DNA from: Gautieria morchelliformis
Taxonomy: Eukaryota; Basidiomycota; Agaricomycetes; Gomphales; Gomphaceae
Direction of reading: 5' to 3'
DNA length: 64,000 bases
Assembly: GCA_015179125.1 (NCBI GenBank)
Contig: WHVA01000259.1
Location: 1-64,000 of the forward strand
The notes below the pieces were generated by a model that had not been told where the DNA came from, did no database searches, and worked only from the letters and a program-made list of their open reading frames with translations. Shown here piece after piece: positions 31,804 to 44,066 of this stretch (position 1 is its first letter; each line of letters begins with the position of its first letter). The position numbers and the translations under genes were made by a program.

Positions 31804-33010
31804 ATGCCAGATATTCTAGATCCTTCCGCCCTTCTGTCTTCCCTGCCTAGTTTACTTCCCACCGCATGTACTTTGCAGTCTCCTCAGGATGCTATTGTCA
31901 GTCTTATTCACAGCACCATGAATGCGCTGTCGTTTCGAGTTGTCGGTGTAGACGACACCGACTCTATAACAACATATGCGAACAATATTCTCCCAGAGCA
32001 TTGGAATGCTCATGGTCCTGGTTACTACACGTTGCGGTACAGGCATGAACAGAGTTCGTTGGGATTCGTGGTGAAGGTAACCAAACTGGGAGCACGAACG
32101 ATGATCAATGCCATTGCCGTCGAAGTTTGTTACATACTGTATATAAAGCTACATCCATCTGAAGTCACTGTTTTCAGAGCGACAAGGCCGCTTCCTTAGA
32201 CATACAGACTGCCGATTACACGTCCCAATCATTCTTTCCTTATAAACCATCAGAGCCAGGAGCTCCGCCACTCGTGCATGGGTTCATCTCTTCAGCTCGA
32301 GTAACGGATTTCGTGCAAAGTTACAAGTTCAAGGTTATTCAAAAGCTCGTCCCTGGGCTAAGGAAAGAAGGCTATACGGAGACTCCTGAAGATGAGTACG
32401 TCTCCATCTGCTCAAGAAACAAGTATCGACTCCATCTCATCATAAAATTAAGGTCTTCTTCGCAACGTGGTCAAGATCAACCACGCCCTCGGGGTCCTAG
32501 AACACCAACACCCCCGTATCCACGGCACGATCCGTTTGGGGTGTATCCAAGCCATATGCCGTCTAACAATCCCTTGTCTATCGGCCGAAGGGATCTCGAT
32601 CCTCTTCCGGCTCACCCCAATCCGTTTGGGCCGCCGCCCCTCTTTGGGGGTCCCTCTAGGGGAGATGGAATGTTTGTTGGTCCAGACCATCCGATCTTCT
32701 CTGACAGATTCAATCCAAGTGGGGGTGGGGGAAGTGGCCACCAAGGTCCGTGGGGAGGCGATGGCTTCCTCCCCCCAATGGGTGCCCCTCCAGGTGCTCG
32801 CTTCGATCCAGTATCACCCTTTGGGTCACCAGCCGGCCAAGGGCCTGGCAGGGGGGGTCCATTTGGGGGCTCAGGCGGCCGAACTGGACTACCGCGAAGT
32901 TCTGAGCCAGACAACGACGAGTTTATGCCTCCTGGAGCGGTAGGTTTATTTATTGGTGGTTGAAGACATATACTCAGATCTTTCCTTCCTAGGGGGACAT
33001 GTTTTCATAA
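31804..33010 (+). CDS. Proteasome regulator PI31 (PSMF1-like)
   Basis: ATG at 31,804; introns 32,125-32,177, 32,396-32,452 and about 32,941-32,992; stop at 33,008-33,010. The N-terminal FP domain includes ALLSSLPSLLPTACTL, DAIVSLIHSTMNALSFRVVG and GYYTLRYRHEQSSLGFVVK. The C-terminal half is Pro/Gly-rich with the family's ending: LSIGRRDLDPLP, DHPIFSDRF, PGARFDPVSPFG, EPDNDEFMPPGAGDMFS. PI31 binds the 20S proteasome through its proline-rich tail and modulates its activity and assembly. It is transcribed divergently from PRP5. PUP3, a proteasome subunit gene, lies 6 kb upstream. Confidence 0.92.
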
Positions 33011-33147
33011 GGGGTTGCGATGTGCATCAAGTTACGATTGCTCTGCCGCCATAATCTGTACTAAGCCGCCTGTACATATGTTTTATGAATGTCGTGTTGA
33101 AGTGCTATGACAAAAACTCTGACTCTATCATATTATATATATATCAC

Positions 33148-35036
33148 TTATGGGGGTCTCTCCCGTATGCCCGCGAACAACTCAGTCGGTGAGATGTAAC
33201 GCTGGAGACGGTATACGGACGTGACATGGTGTGAAAGTTTCCCCTGACTCTTTGATCTTCCAAGATCCACAGATGCAGTAATATCAGATAAAAATGAATT
33301 GTAATCAAGGATCGTATCGCCTACGTTAAACGCTGATCTAGTTTGGTTCATTGTCGCTAACTGGTAGTTTGGTGTGGATATCGAACTCGGCCGTGCGATG
33401 CGGAACGATGAAAGAGAGGGTGTCCGAGCAATCGAAGGGCCGTCGGTGTCTCTTCTGCGCAGCGACTCTCGCGCATTAAGTCTGGCAAAAGGCTCTTTGA
33501 GTACTCAATCAATTGGTTTACAGACTAACTACGTACACGGCCAAAAGACAGTTAGCATATACTGCCATAGTTGATTTCATATATGAAACGGGTGTCACAG
33601 TCCTTACATCCTGAGGACTTACAGTGCGGCAGAACGAACGATGCGCCTGAATATATCTGTGACTTTGGTCTGGTGATGAACTTCCCGGGTTTTCGTCGCC
33701 TTGAGTAGTAGAAGTAGTAGTAGGGTCCAACAGCTGCACTCACCGTTGCCAGTATTACCGCGTTCGCCACGACGGTGAGGGCACCAGAAGCAAACGTGTG
33801 CATAGCTAGCCTATTGATCAGACTTCGTGTCCTTTAAGTACGGTCAATGGTTCGACGACATCTAAGTAGAGCAGAGAACGGATAACGCACGACTTCGATC
33901 CCGGGCGGTTCTGGTAGAAAAACCGAAACATCGAACACATCACAATAACGTCAATCGCGAGGTCCAAGCCAAGACCAGCTGAGCTCAAACGCTAAGATGT
34001 CGTTGGATAAGGGCACAGTCAGAATAATCTCTGCTAGGCGTGTATTATCAAAAACAAGATATAATCTACCTGGGTCAAACCATTGGGTGCAAGCCCGGCA
34101 ATCGAGAGCCTGCCCAAGTAAAAAAAAAAAAAAGGTAAGGAAAGGTCCAGAATGAAAATGAAACTTGAGACTCGAAAGCTGATGCCGCTGTTGACGATAT
34201 TTTTTTGTGATCAGCATGCTTCTTGTTAAATGGCGTATTACATCCTACCAAGGTCAAGAACTTGACTATGATGTCAGCAGATATATCACAAGCTAGGTAT
34301 GGGGATCGCGCACCGCAATGTGCTAATGTCATTAACGACTGTCATGGAAGATCTCAGGTGGGAATTACAGTCTGCGGGTATAATGGCGAACAACGTACCA
34401 GGAGTACGAGAAGCAAAAGGCTCCTGTTGACTGAACACTAACTTCAGCATTGAAAAAGAAGGAAGCTACGAGTACAGACACACGGTAAAATATGCGAACT
34501 GCGTAAAAACTAGCCATGGCATGTAGCTTAAAGATTCTCTTTTTTGGTGGGGGGGTTGGAGCGGGGGTAGGCTTACGAATGGGTGGCATCTACAAGTGCT
34601 TCCTGGATTCATTTCAACGTGGCGTCGAATCAGTGGGTTGGACATAACTTACGGATACCCAGGGCTCCGCCTTAAAACTCCTAATACCATTTCTAAAAAC
34701 ACCTATAGAACTGTTGGTAAATAGCTTACCAGACGATTTCTGTTAGCGCAGCTGGATTCCCTAGGGACGTCACTAGGTAGTGATACAATCCATGCGACGT
34801 CAGGAACAACAATAAAAACCCTAGTAGGCTGATTCAAGTCAGTTGTGCAAAGCTTATGTAAAATCATGGGGGCAATGAACGCACAATATGATTAGCACCA
34901 GAATCCTCATTAGTGGCGGTTCTGCATGCCAGCGTTGGAAGAACAGCCATGTCTGCAACATAGAGAATCCAAAGGCGACCGTACTAACTTGCAGTCCAAC
35001 GAACCATGCTCCAAATGTATCATCGACTGCACCCAT
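33148..35036 (-). CDS. DUF6534 integral membrane protein
   Basis: ATG at 35,036 (MGAVDDTFGAWFVGLQ). The first exon carries a membrane segment (VSTVAFGFSMLQTWLFF), and the next exon reads GFLLLFLTSHGLYHYLVTSLGNPAAL (family blocks SHxxYxYLVTxxGNPAAL). Later exons include MASFYAVRIFYR, a VIVMCSMFRFFYQNR segment, SLINRLAMHTFASGALTVV and VYANCLLAV joined to ARLNARESLRRRD, which match the C-terminal signature of this Agaricomycete family. The last exon ends at 33,148 (FAGIRERPP). About eight short introns are needed; exact internal boundaries are partly inferred. The family is predicted to have seven membrane helices and its function is unknown. Confidence 0.75.
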
Positions 35037-35764
35037 AAGATATGACTAGCTGGGTGAAAGGGGAAATGGGCATGGGTCCTTTTGTATGTGTTGACGAGCG
35101 GTTACGTCTGATTCAATCGGACAGACAGGGTACCATCATTGACCTATTGCCCAAATTTAAAAGAGTGGAGCACTTGCCAGGTGCCTTCATGTTGCCTTAA
35201 AATATCGGATTGACATTTATGGGCCAGCTGAGATAGATCATATCTTACTTAACCCCAAAATCGTGGAGATTCACACACACCGCAGTGATGAACAGTTGTC
35301 CTGATGATGAAGTCAATTCTATAATAAGGGCACTATGAAACGAGCGGCATTAATAAAGAGGGTTTGCGAGTCTTACCTGCATGCTGTGTCCTACATAACC
35401 CATAACTTATAAAATGTTATTGAACCGAGACCGCAATTCTCCCGCACCCGAAATGTCTAGTGCCACTGCGGGTGGTTTTCGGAGTCGGGTCCAAGGCTTC
35501 AGCCAACCACAGCAATCAGATGGACATCTGATGAATCGTACGGAGAACCAGCCTGAGGGCCTCTGAGAGCTGGTTGGTCTAAGCATACTGGTATTACGAC
35601 CATTTGCTCACGTCGCACAGAAGCGAGGCTGAATATATAGGTATTCAGCGCATCATTGAAACTACCATTGCGCCCACGAAACCGGCGCGTCAACGCTGGT
35701 CGCAATACATCACTCAAATGATTACATAATAACATGATCTGCGCCAGGGCCGTGCAGTGCAAGG
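35037..35764. other. Divergent intergenic region, nothing identified
   Basis: 728 bp between the divergent starts of the DUF6534 gene and the acyltransferase gene. It should contain both promoters. No coding frame or repeat is supported. Confidence 0.45.
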
Positions 35765-37299
35765 ATGGCTCACACCATCATACCTGTTGGCGCATTCGAT
35801 ACCAGTGGAAACGAGAAGGACTCCATAGTCGTCACAGGATGGATCCTAGACGGACTAGTCGACCCAAAGAAGGTCGAGAGTGCTTATACCACACTCGTCA
35901 AGTTGTGGCCTATTCTCAGTGCCCGCCTTCGGGCACACGACAAGGTATCGTTCAATGCACTCATAGACTACGGCGTGTCTCTGATCCAGGAAGTGCAGAA
36001 ATGGCAGTACCACCTACCTTCCGAATTTTCCTCGTCCACCCCTCAGCAGATTTTTAAAACCGTCCACATACCCGGGTCCATCCACGATCACTACGTCTAC
36101 TCGAAACCGTCCGATGACGTCCGCTGCACCATAAAGCACAACCCCGATGACTTCTACTCTCAAGGTGGACCGAGGTCTGTGGGGGATCTTATGAGGAAAG
36201 ATATTCCTCTGGCCCAGCTACAGCTGACCATGTTCGACGACGCTACTATTATCGGACTCACCACTCCACATGTTTTGTGCGATGGGCATGGCAACAAAGA
36301 GATCATTCTTGCCCTCGCTCGCATTCTCCGGGGAGAAGAAGTCGCGCCTCTTCAGCTTGGAGATCCATTTGAACCTATACTCAATGTACAGACGCCGCCC
36401 GATCCACCGCCATATTGGAGAGTCTTTAACATATGGCAAGTCGTCGTCTTTATGGCATGCTTGATATGGGACTTTATCCGTGACCGTGACATCCAAAATC
36501 GGGAGCTTTTCTTTCCCAATGCAGAAGTCAATAAGTTGAAGGAAGAAGCCCTGGATGACCTTAAAAAAAAACATGGGGAACAACCTGATATTTGGGTTAG
36601 CTCCAGCGATGTCTTGGTTGCGTTCTGCTTGAAGGTTCGTGCCAATAACATGGCGGACAGTTGATCGATCGTACCTACCTCCCGCAGTGTATACACCCCC
36701 CGACACGGGCGCAGACACCTCTTAATGTGCTATATGCTGCTAACCTGCGTCGATATCTCGCTGATGCCCTGCCCAAACCATACCTTCACAATGGCGCCTG
36801 TACCGTCGTAACACCCCCTCTCCCCCTTTCGGCTATATCTAAACTTTCTCTCGGAGAACTAGCTTATCACATCCGTCAGACAGTTCGCTCCCAGACAGAA
36901 CCAGCCGTAGTGAAAAATTGGCTTCGGTGGCGCATAGCAAATGCGGGCCGGATGACTTTGTTCTTTGAGCCGACTGGAGCATGGAACGTCGTGACTAACT
37001 GGCGAGACATGAAACTCATGGAAATCGATTTTTCCGGAGCCCTTCCTGAAGGAAGTGAAAAGAAAATCAACTGCGTATATCTCTGGGGAAACTCTTTCCA
37101 GCCTTTTCCCATCCGAAACTGTATGGGTTTGGTTGCCGACGACCCTAGAGGCGGAATTTGGATGGGTGGTAGGTTCACCTTCCCTTGCAATATTTTTCAC
37201 GACGCTCATCATCTGTCATTATTTCTGCTGCCTCTAGGATTCTTTTCGGAAAAAGTCTGGTTGAGAAAAGACGGGTTTGGGCAATTCATCAAAGGCTAA
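35765..37299 (+). CDS. BAHD-like acyltransferase (transferase family)
   Basis: Two exons: 35,765-36,634 and 36,688-37,299 (53-bp intron, in frame: AFCLK joined to CIHPPTRAQTPL), about 493 residues. The N-terminal half contains AYTTLVKLWPILSARL, typical of fungal members, and the catalytic HxxxDG motif as HVLCDGHGN (about residue 170). The C-terminal half has NVLYAANLRRYLADALP, a WRDMKLMEIDFSG stretch at the place of the BAHD DFGWG motif, and IRNCMGLVADDP. Such enzymes transfer an acyl group from acyl-CoA to an alcohol or amine, often in secondary metabolism; the substrate cannot be read from sequence. WQVVVFMACLIWDFI is a hydrophobic stretch in the middle. No biosynthetic partner genes are adjacent. 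Confidence 0.82.
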
Positions 37300-38634
37300 G
37301 TCGTCTTTTACCTACGTTTGGTTACAACAGTTTCTATATATTTGTTTACCAAATTTTGAGACCCGGGATGTTTCCCTTGACTTACGCGGAACAATTTCGA
37401 AGTAGCCGAACGTCATCAGATGGATTGATAAGAGGGCGACTGACTATATCTGCAGTTTAAGAAGTACGTTATTCTCATTCACTGAACAGCAGGGGCTGTG
37501 TGGGCGAATAATTGAAGGTGCAATGAAGAGTGACTCAACAAATGGATCATACTGTATTCGACTGTGAGCTGATGATTGGTTCCGTGTACCAGTGCTTGAT
37601 CGAGGAACTACCACATATGCGGGATAGAGACGAATACAGCAGCAACTTGCATATCGACGAACAAGCTCCAACAAATTGTCATCAACGGCAATTGGGAAGT
37701 TACGCAAGGGCAGAAGAAGTGAAGGACGTGTCCTTGGAAGTATGCGGTATAGTGGGTCTCAAGCACGAGCATCAAGGCTCCAAGTCGAGCTGATAGTTGG
37801 CGAAGAACAGGCAGAGTATACCGTGAAGGGGTCGATGATGTAAATTGATGGCAATGATTCCACAGGTGAAGTAAAATTGTTCCGAACGCGCGCTGAGCTT
37901 AGTACAAAATATCTTGCATGGTAGATCGTGGTTCGTGAATTAATGATGCAAACGTCAGGACTCGCTGAAATATCATTGCATGCTAGTATCAATCACTGTG
38001 ACTGAGCTGGTCAGCTACCTCACATCGAAGTCGCTTCTGACGCTCTGGTAAATATTTCGCTGTCCTACCTATTTAATATCACTGTGATACAGACTCAGAA
38101 CGTAAGAGTACGAACATGTGCACACATATATATTCTAGTACGTAGGCAGCTTTGCGGCACATCTCCCGTCTTATGATTCGAAAAATCGAAGTCAACCAAT
38201 TTCTGCTATCGGGAGTTGCTCCACTCGAGCCAAGGAATACATAATCGCCGATAAGCCTAGGGAAGCAGTGCCGTGTCAAATCGGTCGGATTGTGGGATCC
38301 CTCGAATTAGCCTAGGCCCGGGGATGGCGATGCGGAATTAATCTGCTGGCGAATTGATGAACCTCTCTTCACCTTCACTTAATTAGCGTATTCCAAAGCG
38401 AGAGCCGGATCTGCACATCAGAGCGGGACGATACCGGTAGGTTGTAAAGATATCTGGTGTCATGCGTAAGCGTATGAGCGAAATATTTTTGCCCCGAGTT
38501 CGGATCGGAGGACCTGGGAATGGATGTCACCTGGGTGTTCAGACTCCGGCCCCAGCGATCCGTGCCCTACTCCCACGACTGGTTATCTAAGTCCAAGTTG
38601 GGAATTCTAAAAGGAAAGCAAACCGTTATATGTG
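37300..38634. other. Intergenic, nothing identified
   Basis: 1.3 kb without a supported gene. The longest frames (87 codons on either strand near 37.5-37.8 kb) overlap each other on opposite strands and lack domain or splice signals. Confidence 0.45.
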
Positions 38635-39216
38635 ATGGCCTCGGACACACACGACGATGGCGAGGGAAATAGGGCTTCTCTATCGCCTGAGGCGATCCGG
38701 CTGACAATACCACGAGAGTACTATCTGTTGCCCGGTTTTATGGCGACGGCGGGCGCAACCATTGGGCTGTTTCGAGGGACACGGACAGCATCGTTACAGT
38801 TCCTAGCAGAGAACGCTCACCGGGCACCAAAGACCTTGCAAGGATGGTACTTTTACAACAAGACGAAAAACTATCGTATGATTCTCGGCGGCCTACGGCA
38901 AGGCGGTGTGGACGGGATTCGGATGGGCATCACCGGTATGGGGTGGGTCGGTTTCGAAGAGGGGCTGCGACGTGCTGGACTAGATGAAGTGAAGGAGGTA
39001 GGGGCAGGCGTTGGCACGGCGGGGACGTTTTCAGCCATATGTGAGTGGTGGGCGACATTGGCCGACGGCTAAAGAGCCATATGTCTTACCACAGACCGGC
39101 TGCCGTGGATCGCTGCTCGCCGGGCAATGTTGTTAGGGTTGCTGGCTGGGACGACGATGAGGATTCTGAGACTCGCAAAAGAGAGGATGCAAGTGGAGGT
39201 CGAGAGACGCGCCTGA
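38635..39216 (+). CDS. Small membrane protein, Tim17/Tim22/Tim23-family-like
   Basis: ATG at 38,635; exons 38,635-39,040 and 39,095-39,216 (54-bp intron); about 175 residues. Glycine-rich helices resemble Tim17-family segments: LPGFMATAGATIGLFRGTR (about residue 35) and YRMILGGLRQGGVDGIRMGI followed by GMGWVGFEEGL (about 85-115), then a short third segment and WIAARRAMLLGLLAGTTMRI near the C-terminus, ending KERMQVEVERRA. The GxxxG and R-G spacing suggests a mitochondrial inner-membrane protein. I cannot say which one; the family call rests on pattern, not on an alignment. Confidence 0.6.
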
Positions 39217-39303
39217 GACCGCAGTTTTACTTAGAATCAGTTGACGTCACCCGAAACCTGTTGCTCCACCACTAGAGTTATCTCACAAGCTAGACCTCTA
39301 ATA

Positions 39304-42026
39304 ATGCTTAGGCTCAGCGACCCCAAACCTTCTTCCCCTTCTTCCTCAACCACCATATCCCTGAAGGCCGCCACTGCAAATATTACTGCCGCTGCCCCTG
39401 CCCCCGCGTCTTCCTATTTACCTTCTCTTATACCAAGAACAATGCTGAAACTATGGCCAGCAAGTGACCAGACGACGCCCAAGGCGAGCTCGACCGACAA
39501 AAATCCTTTTGACGCTCCACGTCTCAATCCAGCCGCCGCGTCTGACACTACTACCGGCTCTCCGCGAACCCCAACCACCTCCGCCGTGAACTTGCATCAC
39601 CACCTATTGAACGCTCAACCCCCCGCTAATGGGTCGGGCACCCTTACTCCTCTAGAACTTGGTCCTCTCACACCCGGCGCAGCAAATAACTTTGCTGCCG
39701 TAGCCGCATCTCTACCGACTACACAGCTCTCCCTTAAACCACCGGACTTCAAGATGAAGCAGCCACCTGCACCTCGCACTTTTTCTAAACAGACCAGAGA
39801 CACTTCTCCAACCCCTTCAGCCTCATCTGTGCCATCTACCACATCTGCAATGGGCCAGCTTCATGTCAAGCTTATCCAGGCCCGCGGCCTCAATGTCCAA
39901 TCGAACCAGGCTCGCCCATACGTCGTGGTCCAGTTTGAGCAGAATGAATTCGTGAGTAGAGAGCCAACGTCAGAGTCAGACAAGGAGGTAAAGGGTGTCG
40001 CTACGAACATGTCCAGAAACGGGTCGTCCACCGCCCTCAGTGCGCTCGGCGCGATTAGCATCGGCAAGGCCTTTGAAACTGCAGCTCGTGCTCGTGGAGC
40101 TGTAACACCTTCGTCATCAGCTTCATCAGGGAAGTCATCAGTTACTTTAATGAGGTCTACGGACGGAGCAACGGAGAGCGGGGGCACATCGGGCACTGCG
40201 TCACCAGGGGTATTTGGTGGTCTTTCCGCACATAATCCGGTCTGGAAGCATGAGGTATCATTGTGAGTATCCTCCTCAGGTTCATGATAATCCCCTACCC
40301 ACACGAGGTTGTCAGTGATGTCACCTCGGACAAGTCGATGATCACTTTTAATATTTACGATCGACGGCATGACACCGAGCATAGTTTCTTGGGCACGCTC
40401 CAGATCAAACCAGTACTATTACACGATCATACCGTTGACCAGTGGTACAAGTACGTGTCTGCGTTATACCTTAGTCCTTGTTTTGAACACGCTTATCAGA
40501 TTAAGTCCATTCGAGAATGAAGTCGTGACCGGTCAGATACGAATACAAGTGACGTACGAACAACTGCAGGTGTGTGTATTTTGCGTTCCAATTCTATCTC
40601 GTTGACGTCCCATTGCAGTCGAAATATACCCTCACCCCTCGTGATTTCGAATTCCTGAAGCTAATCGGGAGAGGAACTTTCGGCCGCGTATTCCAGGTTC
40701 GCAAAAGGGACACGAAGCGCATCTATGCCATGAAAGTGCTGTCGAAGAAGGAGATTATTGCCAAAAAGGAGGTCGCACACACCATTGGAGAACGCAAAAT
40801 CCTTCAACGCTCGCTCGAGTCGCCCTTCCTGGTTGGCCTCAAATTTTCGTTTCAAACGGATACAGAACTCTATCTCGTCACGGACTTCAAGTCTGGTGGA
40901 GAGCTATTCTGGCACCTCCAACGCGAAACACGATTCCCAGAAGACAGGGCACGCTTTTACATTGCTGAACTTGTGCTGGCGCTCGAACATTTGCACAAGT
41001 ATGACATTGTTTATCGTGACCTGAAGCCGGAGAATATCCTGTTGGATGCCACTGGACATGTCGCCTTGTGTGACTTTGGCCTCTCCAAACCTGATTTACC
41101 CTCGGACCAACTCACCAATACCTTCTGTGGCACGACCGAATACCTCGCACCCGAAGTTTTACTCGACGATCACGGCTACTCCAAGCTCGTCGATTTCTGG
41201 AGTTTGGGTGTACTGCTGTTTGAAATGTGTTGTGGGTGGAGCCCATTTTACGCTGAGGATACGCAACAGATGTACAAGAACATCTGCTTTGGGAAGATAC
41301 GCTTTCCAAAGGGTGTCATAGGTGATGACGGCAAGTTGTTCGTCAAAGGAGTGAGCATGCCCGCAGCCTAGAGCTCACTCGAAACTGACATGCCTATAGT
41401 TGTTGAATCGTAATCCCAAGCATCGTCTAGGGGCGATAAATGATGCCGCAGAGCTCAAGGCTCACCCTTTTTTTAAGGCGATTGACTGGACTGCATTATC
41501 CCTCAAGCAGGTCACACCGCCGTTCCGGCCGGACGTGGAGTCTGACGAATCGACAACTAACTTCGACCCGGAGTTTACCAGCGCGGACCTACGCGAACAC
41601 GGGATCGATGATGACTTTGATGAAGACGATCCATCGGAACATTGGGTTGCCTCAGCCTCAGTCACGGCAAATCCAGGCGTGTACACACCAAATGGCCCGC
41701 TTGGGTCAGATAACCCGATACTAGCTGCGAATACTAATATCAACACCAAGGCCATGACGATCGAAAAACGGAGGCGGAAGAAAATGGAGGCGGCTGGGAG
41801 TCCATTGACGAACAGTGTGCAAGAAAATTTCCGAGGTTTCACTTTTTCGGGCGAGTCCAGCATTCACCAAGCGAGTTGGCTTTCGGGACGGGCACAAGCA
41901 GCCGAGGGTGCGACAGCCGACGATGCTGGGGACATACCAGATCCAGATGACGTGGATGATGACGAGGTGTACGCCGGCCGATATGCGAGGCGACGAGATA
42001 TGGATATGGACGACCAGTTTGTTTGA
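39304..42026 (+). CDS. SCH9: AGC serine/threonine kinase Sch9 (C2 domain plus kinase)
   Basis: ATG at 39,304 (MLRLSDPKPSSPSSS). Low-complexity N-terminus, then a C2 domain (GQLHVKLIQARGLNVQ, PYVVVQFEQNEFVS, NPVWKHEVSF joined to DVTSDKSMITFNIYDRR). The kinase domain follows: GRGTFGRVFQV (P-loop), YAMKVLSKKE (Lys), VYRDLKPENILL (catalytic loop), CDFGLS, TNTFCGTTEYLAPE (T-loop), HRLGA. The AGC tail carries a hydrophobic motif FRGFTF. Five introns, the last at about 41,351-41,399. Sch9 is the TORC1-regulated kinase (S6K-like) of fungi that promotes growth and ribosome synthesis and restrains Rim15. The RIM15 gene lies about 2 kb downstream. Confidence 0.95.
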
Positions 42027-42354
42027 CCTCGGTCTCATTTTTCAGTCTGTTGCATGGCATCCTCCTCGCTTCGTTGCATGCATCGCACTCAAGCATCTCC
42101 ACCACCCCATTCCCCCAACACTTCATTTGGCCCTTTCCCTTTTGTCAGCATAGTTGTATTCAGAGGACACAAATGCCCCATCAAATTCACCTTCTCTCGT
42201 GCTCAGTCCAGGAAGCTAGCACTCCCTAGGGTGTGTACTAATGTTATATCAAATAACTCAAGAAAGAGTGTACTGTACTATATGTATGTAGTCATGCATG
42301 CAAACGCGAATGTGTTTAAATGCGGGAAGTTGCGGGAAGTTGCTGTCTATCATG
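42027..42354. other. Convergent spacer SCH9 / AIM32
   Basis: 328 bp containing the 3' ends of two converging genes. A short direct repeat GCGGGAAGTT(GCGGGAAGTT) lies at about 42,321-42,341. Nothing else is recognised. Confidence 0.45.
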
Positions 42355-43722
42355 TTACCAACTAAGCAAGTCCTTGCCCTGCGGGCGCGTTAAATTGACA
42401 CCACCACGCAGCAACGCGGGTAAAACCTTTCCTTCGCAGAATGTCGTCTTCACTATAGCTGGCACCTCGTGTGGCGACACGCGACCGTACCACACCCCAG
42501 ATCCTTGTGGGGTATAAATCTACGATAAGATGTCAGCCCAGGGATATCAACAGGAAGAGCGGTCACATAAACCCACCACTACGTTTCCGCTGAATTTATG
42601 ACCACCGACATGGGAATTCTTAAGTATCAGTGCCTTCTTGGGTTCCTCGGGATCGACGAGGCCCTGAAGACGACGAAGGAATTCTTTTTCACGGTCTTCG
42701 TCTGAGCCTTCAATTTCCTCTAATGATGGCCCATGAGGGTCTTCCAACTGCGTATGGACTTCGTATCCCTCGCTTTCCAAAGACTGAGTGAAAACTTCGT
42801 AAAGGGCGTCAGTGTGTATATATTTGTAAAGTTTGATGACATTCACCTGTCTGTAATTTAGGTGCAGCAATGTGGCAGCGATTATCTCGTCTTTTGTGGG
42901 AGCCTGGAACACCATCAGGGGACGTATAGGGTCGGGTTCAAAAATATGTACAGAGCAGGATGACACACGCATAGGACAATGGCCACGACCTGGCTTTCCC
43001 CCCCACTGGCCGCCCAGCACGGTTAAGACCGGGATCGAGCGCCATCCGCCAAAGGAGATCTGCTCCCTCTTGTGAGCGCTCTACATCCTTGACTACTTTG
43101 TAATCTGGGAAAACGAGCACGCTCTCCATGTTGTCATCGTCTGATAGGGTGTAATGGGAGCCGTTCAATATCGAGAGCCGGCTTGCTTCGTTGGAACTAA
43201 AGATGCCCGGAACGTTGGTTATCTCTGTGTCCTTGGGTTTGTTATTGGGAGGATTGTTGGCGTCGAAGGATGGACGGCGGTGCTGCTGGGTTGAGCGGGA
43301 TAACTGCTGTGCGAGGGAGCCTTCTGCCTCAGTGACTTCTTTCTCCCAGTTACTTTTCCCAGTTGAGATGACGACCTTTCAATGCCACCATATCAGCACG
43401 CTGAGCAGAGTGCGGAACCCGATTGCACCTGGCGGTGGTAAGGCTTCAGCGACCCTAACAACTCCGAGGTCACATCCATGCCGAAACGTGCGGGATAGTC
43501 TGGATGACCAAACTCGCATGGGTCGGCGCATGTTCTGAGAATAGTGTTCAGTGTAAGCATGTCGAAGTACTACTCGATGGAAACAGACCTGCAAGGGTTG
43601 TCCGAAACTGGGACGTTAGACTCCTGTAGTTGCTTCGTCGTACTCTCCAAATGCGAGAGGCGAGCCTCATAGAGGTCAGGTTCTTTGAAGAGGAGTCCAC
43701 GGATGCGTTTGAAGCTGTTCAT
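42355..43722 (-). CDS. AIM32: Sucrase/ferredoxin-like protein Aim32
   Basis: ATG at 43,722 (MNSFKRIRGLLFKEPDLYEA), stop at 42,355. Splicing restores the family blocks in order: TCADPCEFGHPDYPARFGMD, LLGSVKPYHRQVVISTGKSN, a Ser/Asn-rich linker, VLVFPDYKVV, RSWPLSYACVILLC joined to SHKRRDNRCHIAAPKL (introns use GTACAT..TTCCAG and GTGAAT..ACGAAG), SLESEGYEVHTQLED, KALILKNSHVGGHKFSGNVV joined to IYTPQGSGVWYGRVSPHEVP. The conserved cysteines and the HVGGH motif are the presumed 2Fe-2S ligands of this thioredoxin-like ferredoxin family. Yeast Aim32 is mitochondrial and linked to redox and protein-import quality control. Five introns. Convergent with SCH9. Confidence 0.9.
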
Positions 43723-44066
43723 GGATTGCGGAAGAACGACAGCACTCACCGGAGGAAACTCCCGTATCAGATCAGATACGGTATCAGATTAGCAAAAGGC
43801 GGGGCCGGCCCGAAACCGGAGGATGACTGTAAGTAATGCATAGTATGCACTCACACGCGTAGGCGGCAAAGGCAGGTCATGAATAATGGATAGTACTGTG
43901 TGATAAATCTAGCGTACAAATGTAATATGCTGAGTCGGCTCGTATGCAAGGATATGACAATGGTGTGGATGTAGATGTGCGAGTGCGAGACACGAGATGG
44001 GCAGAAGACAAAAACGCGAAATATGCCTGGTAACTTCGGAACAGAGGGGTGCATAATACTTGTTCG
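43723..44066. other. Spacer between RIM15 3' end and AIM32 promoter
   Basis: 344 bp. A GGTGAGT donor-like site just upstream of the AIM32 ATG (minus strand) could mark a 5' UTR intron. A direct repeat ATCAGATACGGTATCAGAT lies near 43,777. No gene is supported. Confidence 0.4.
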
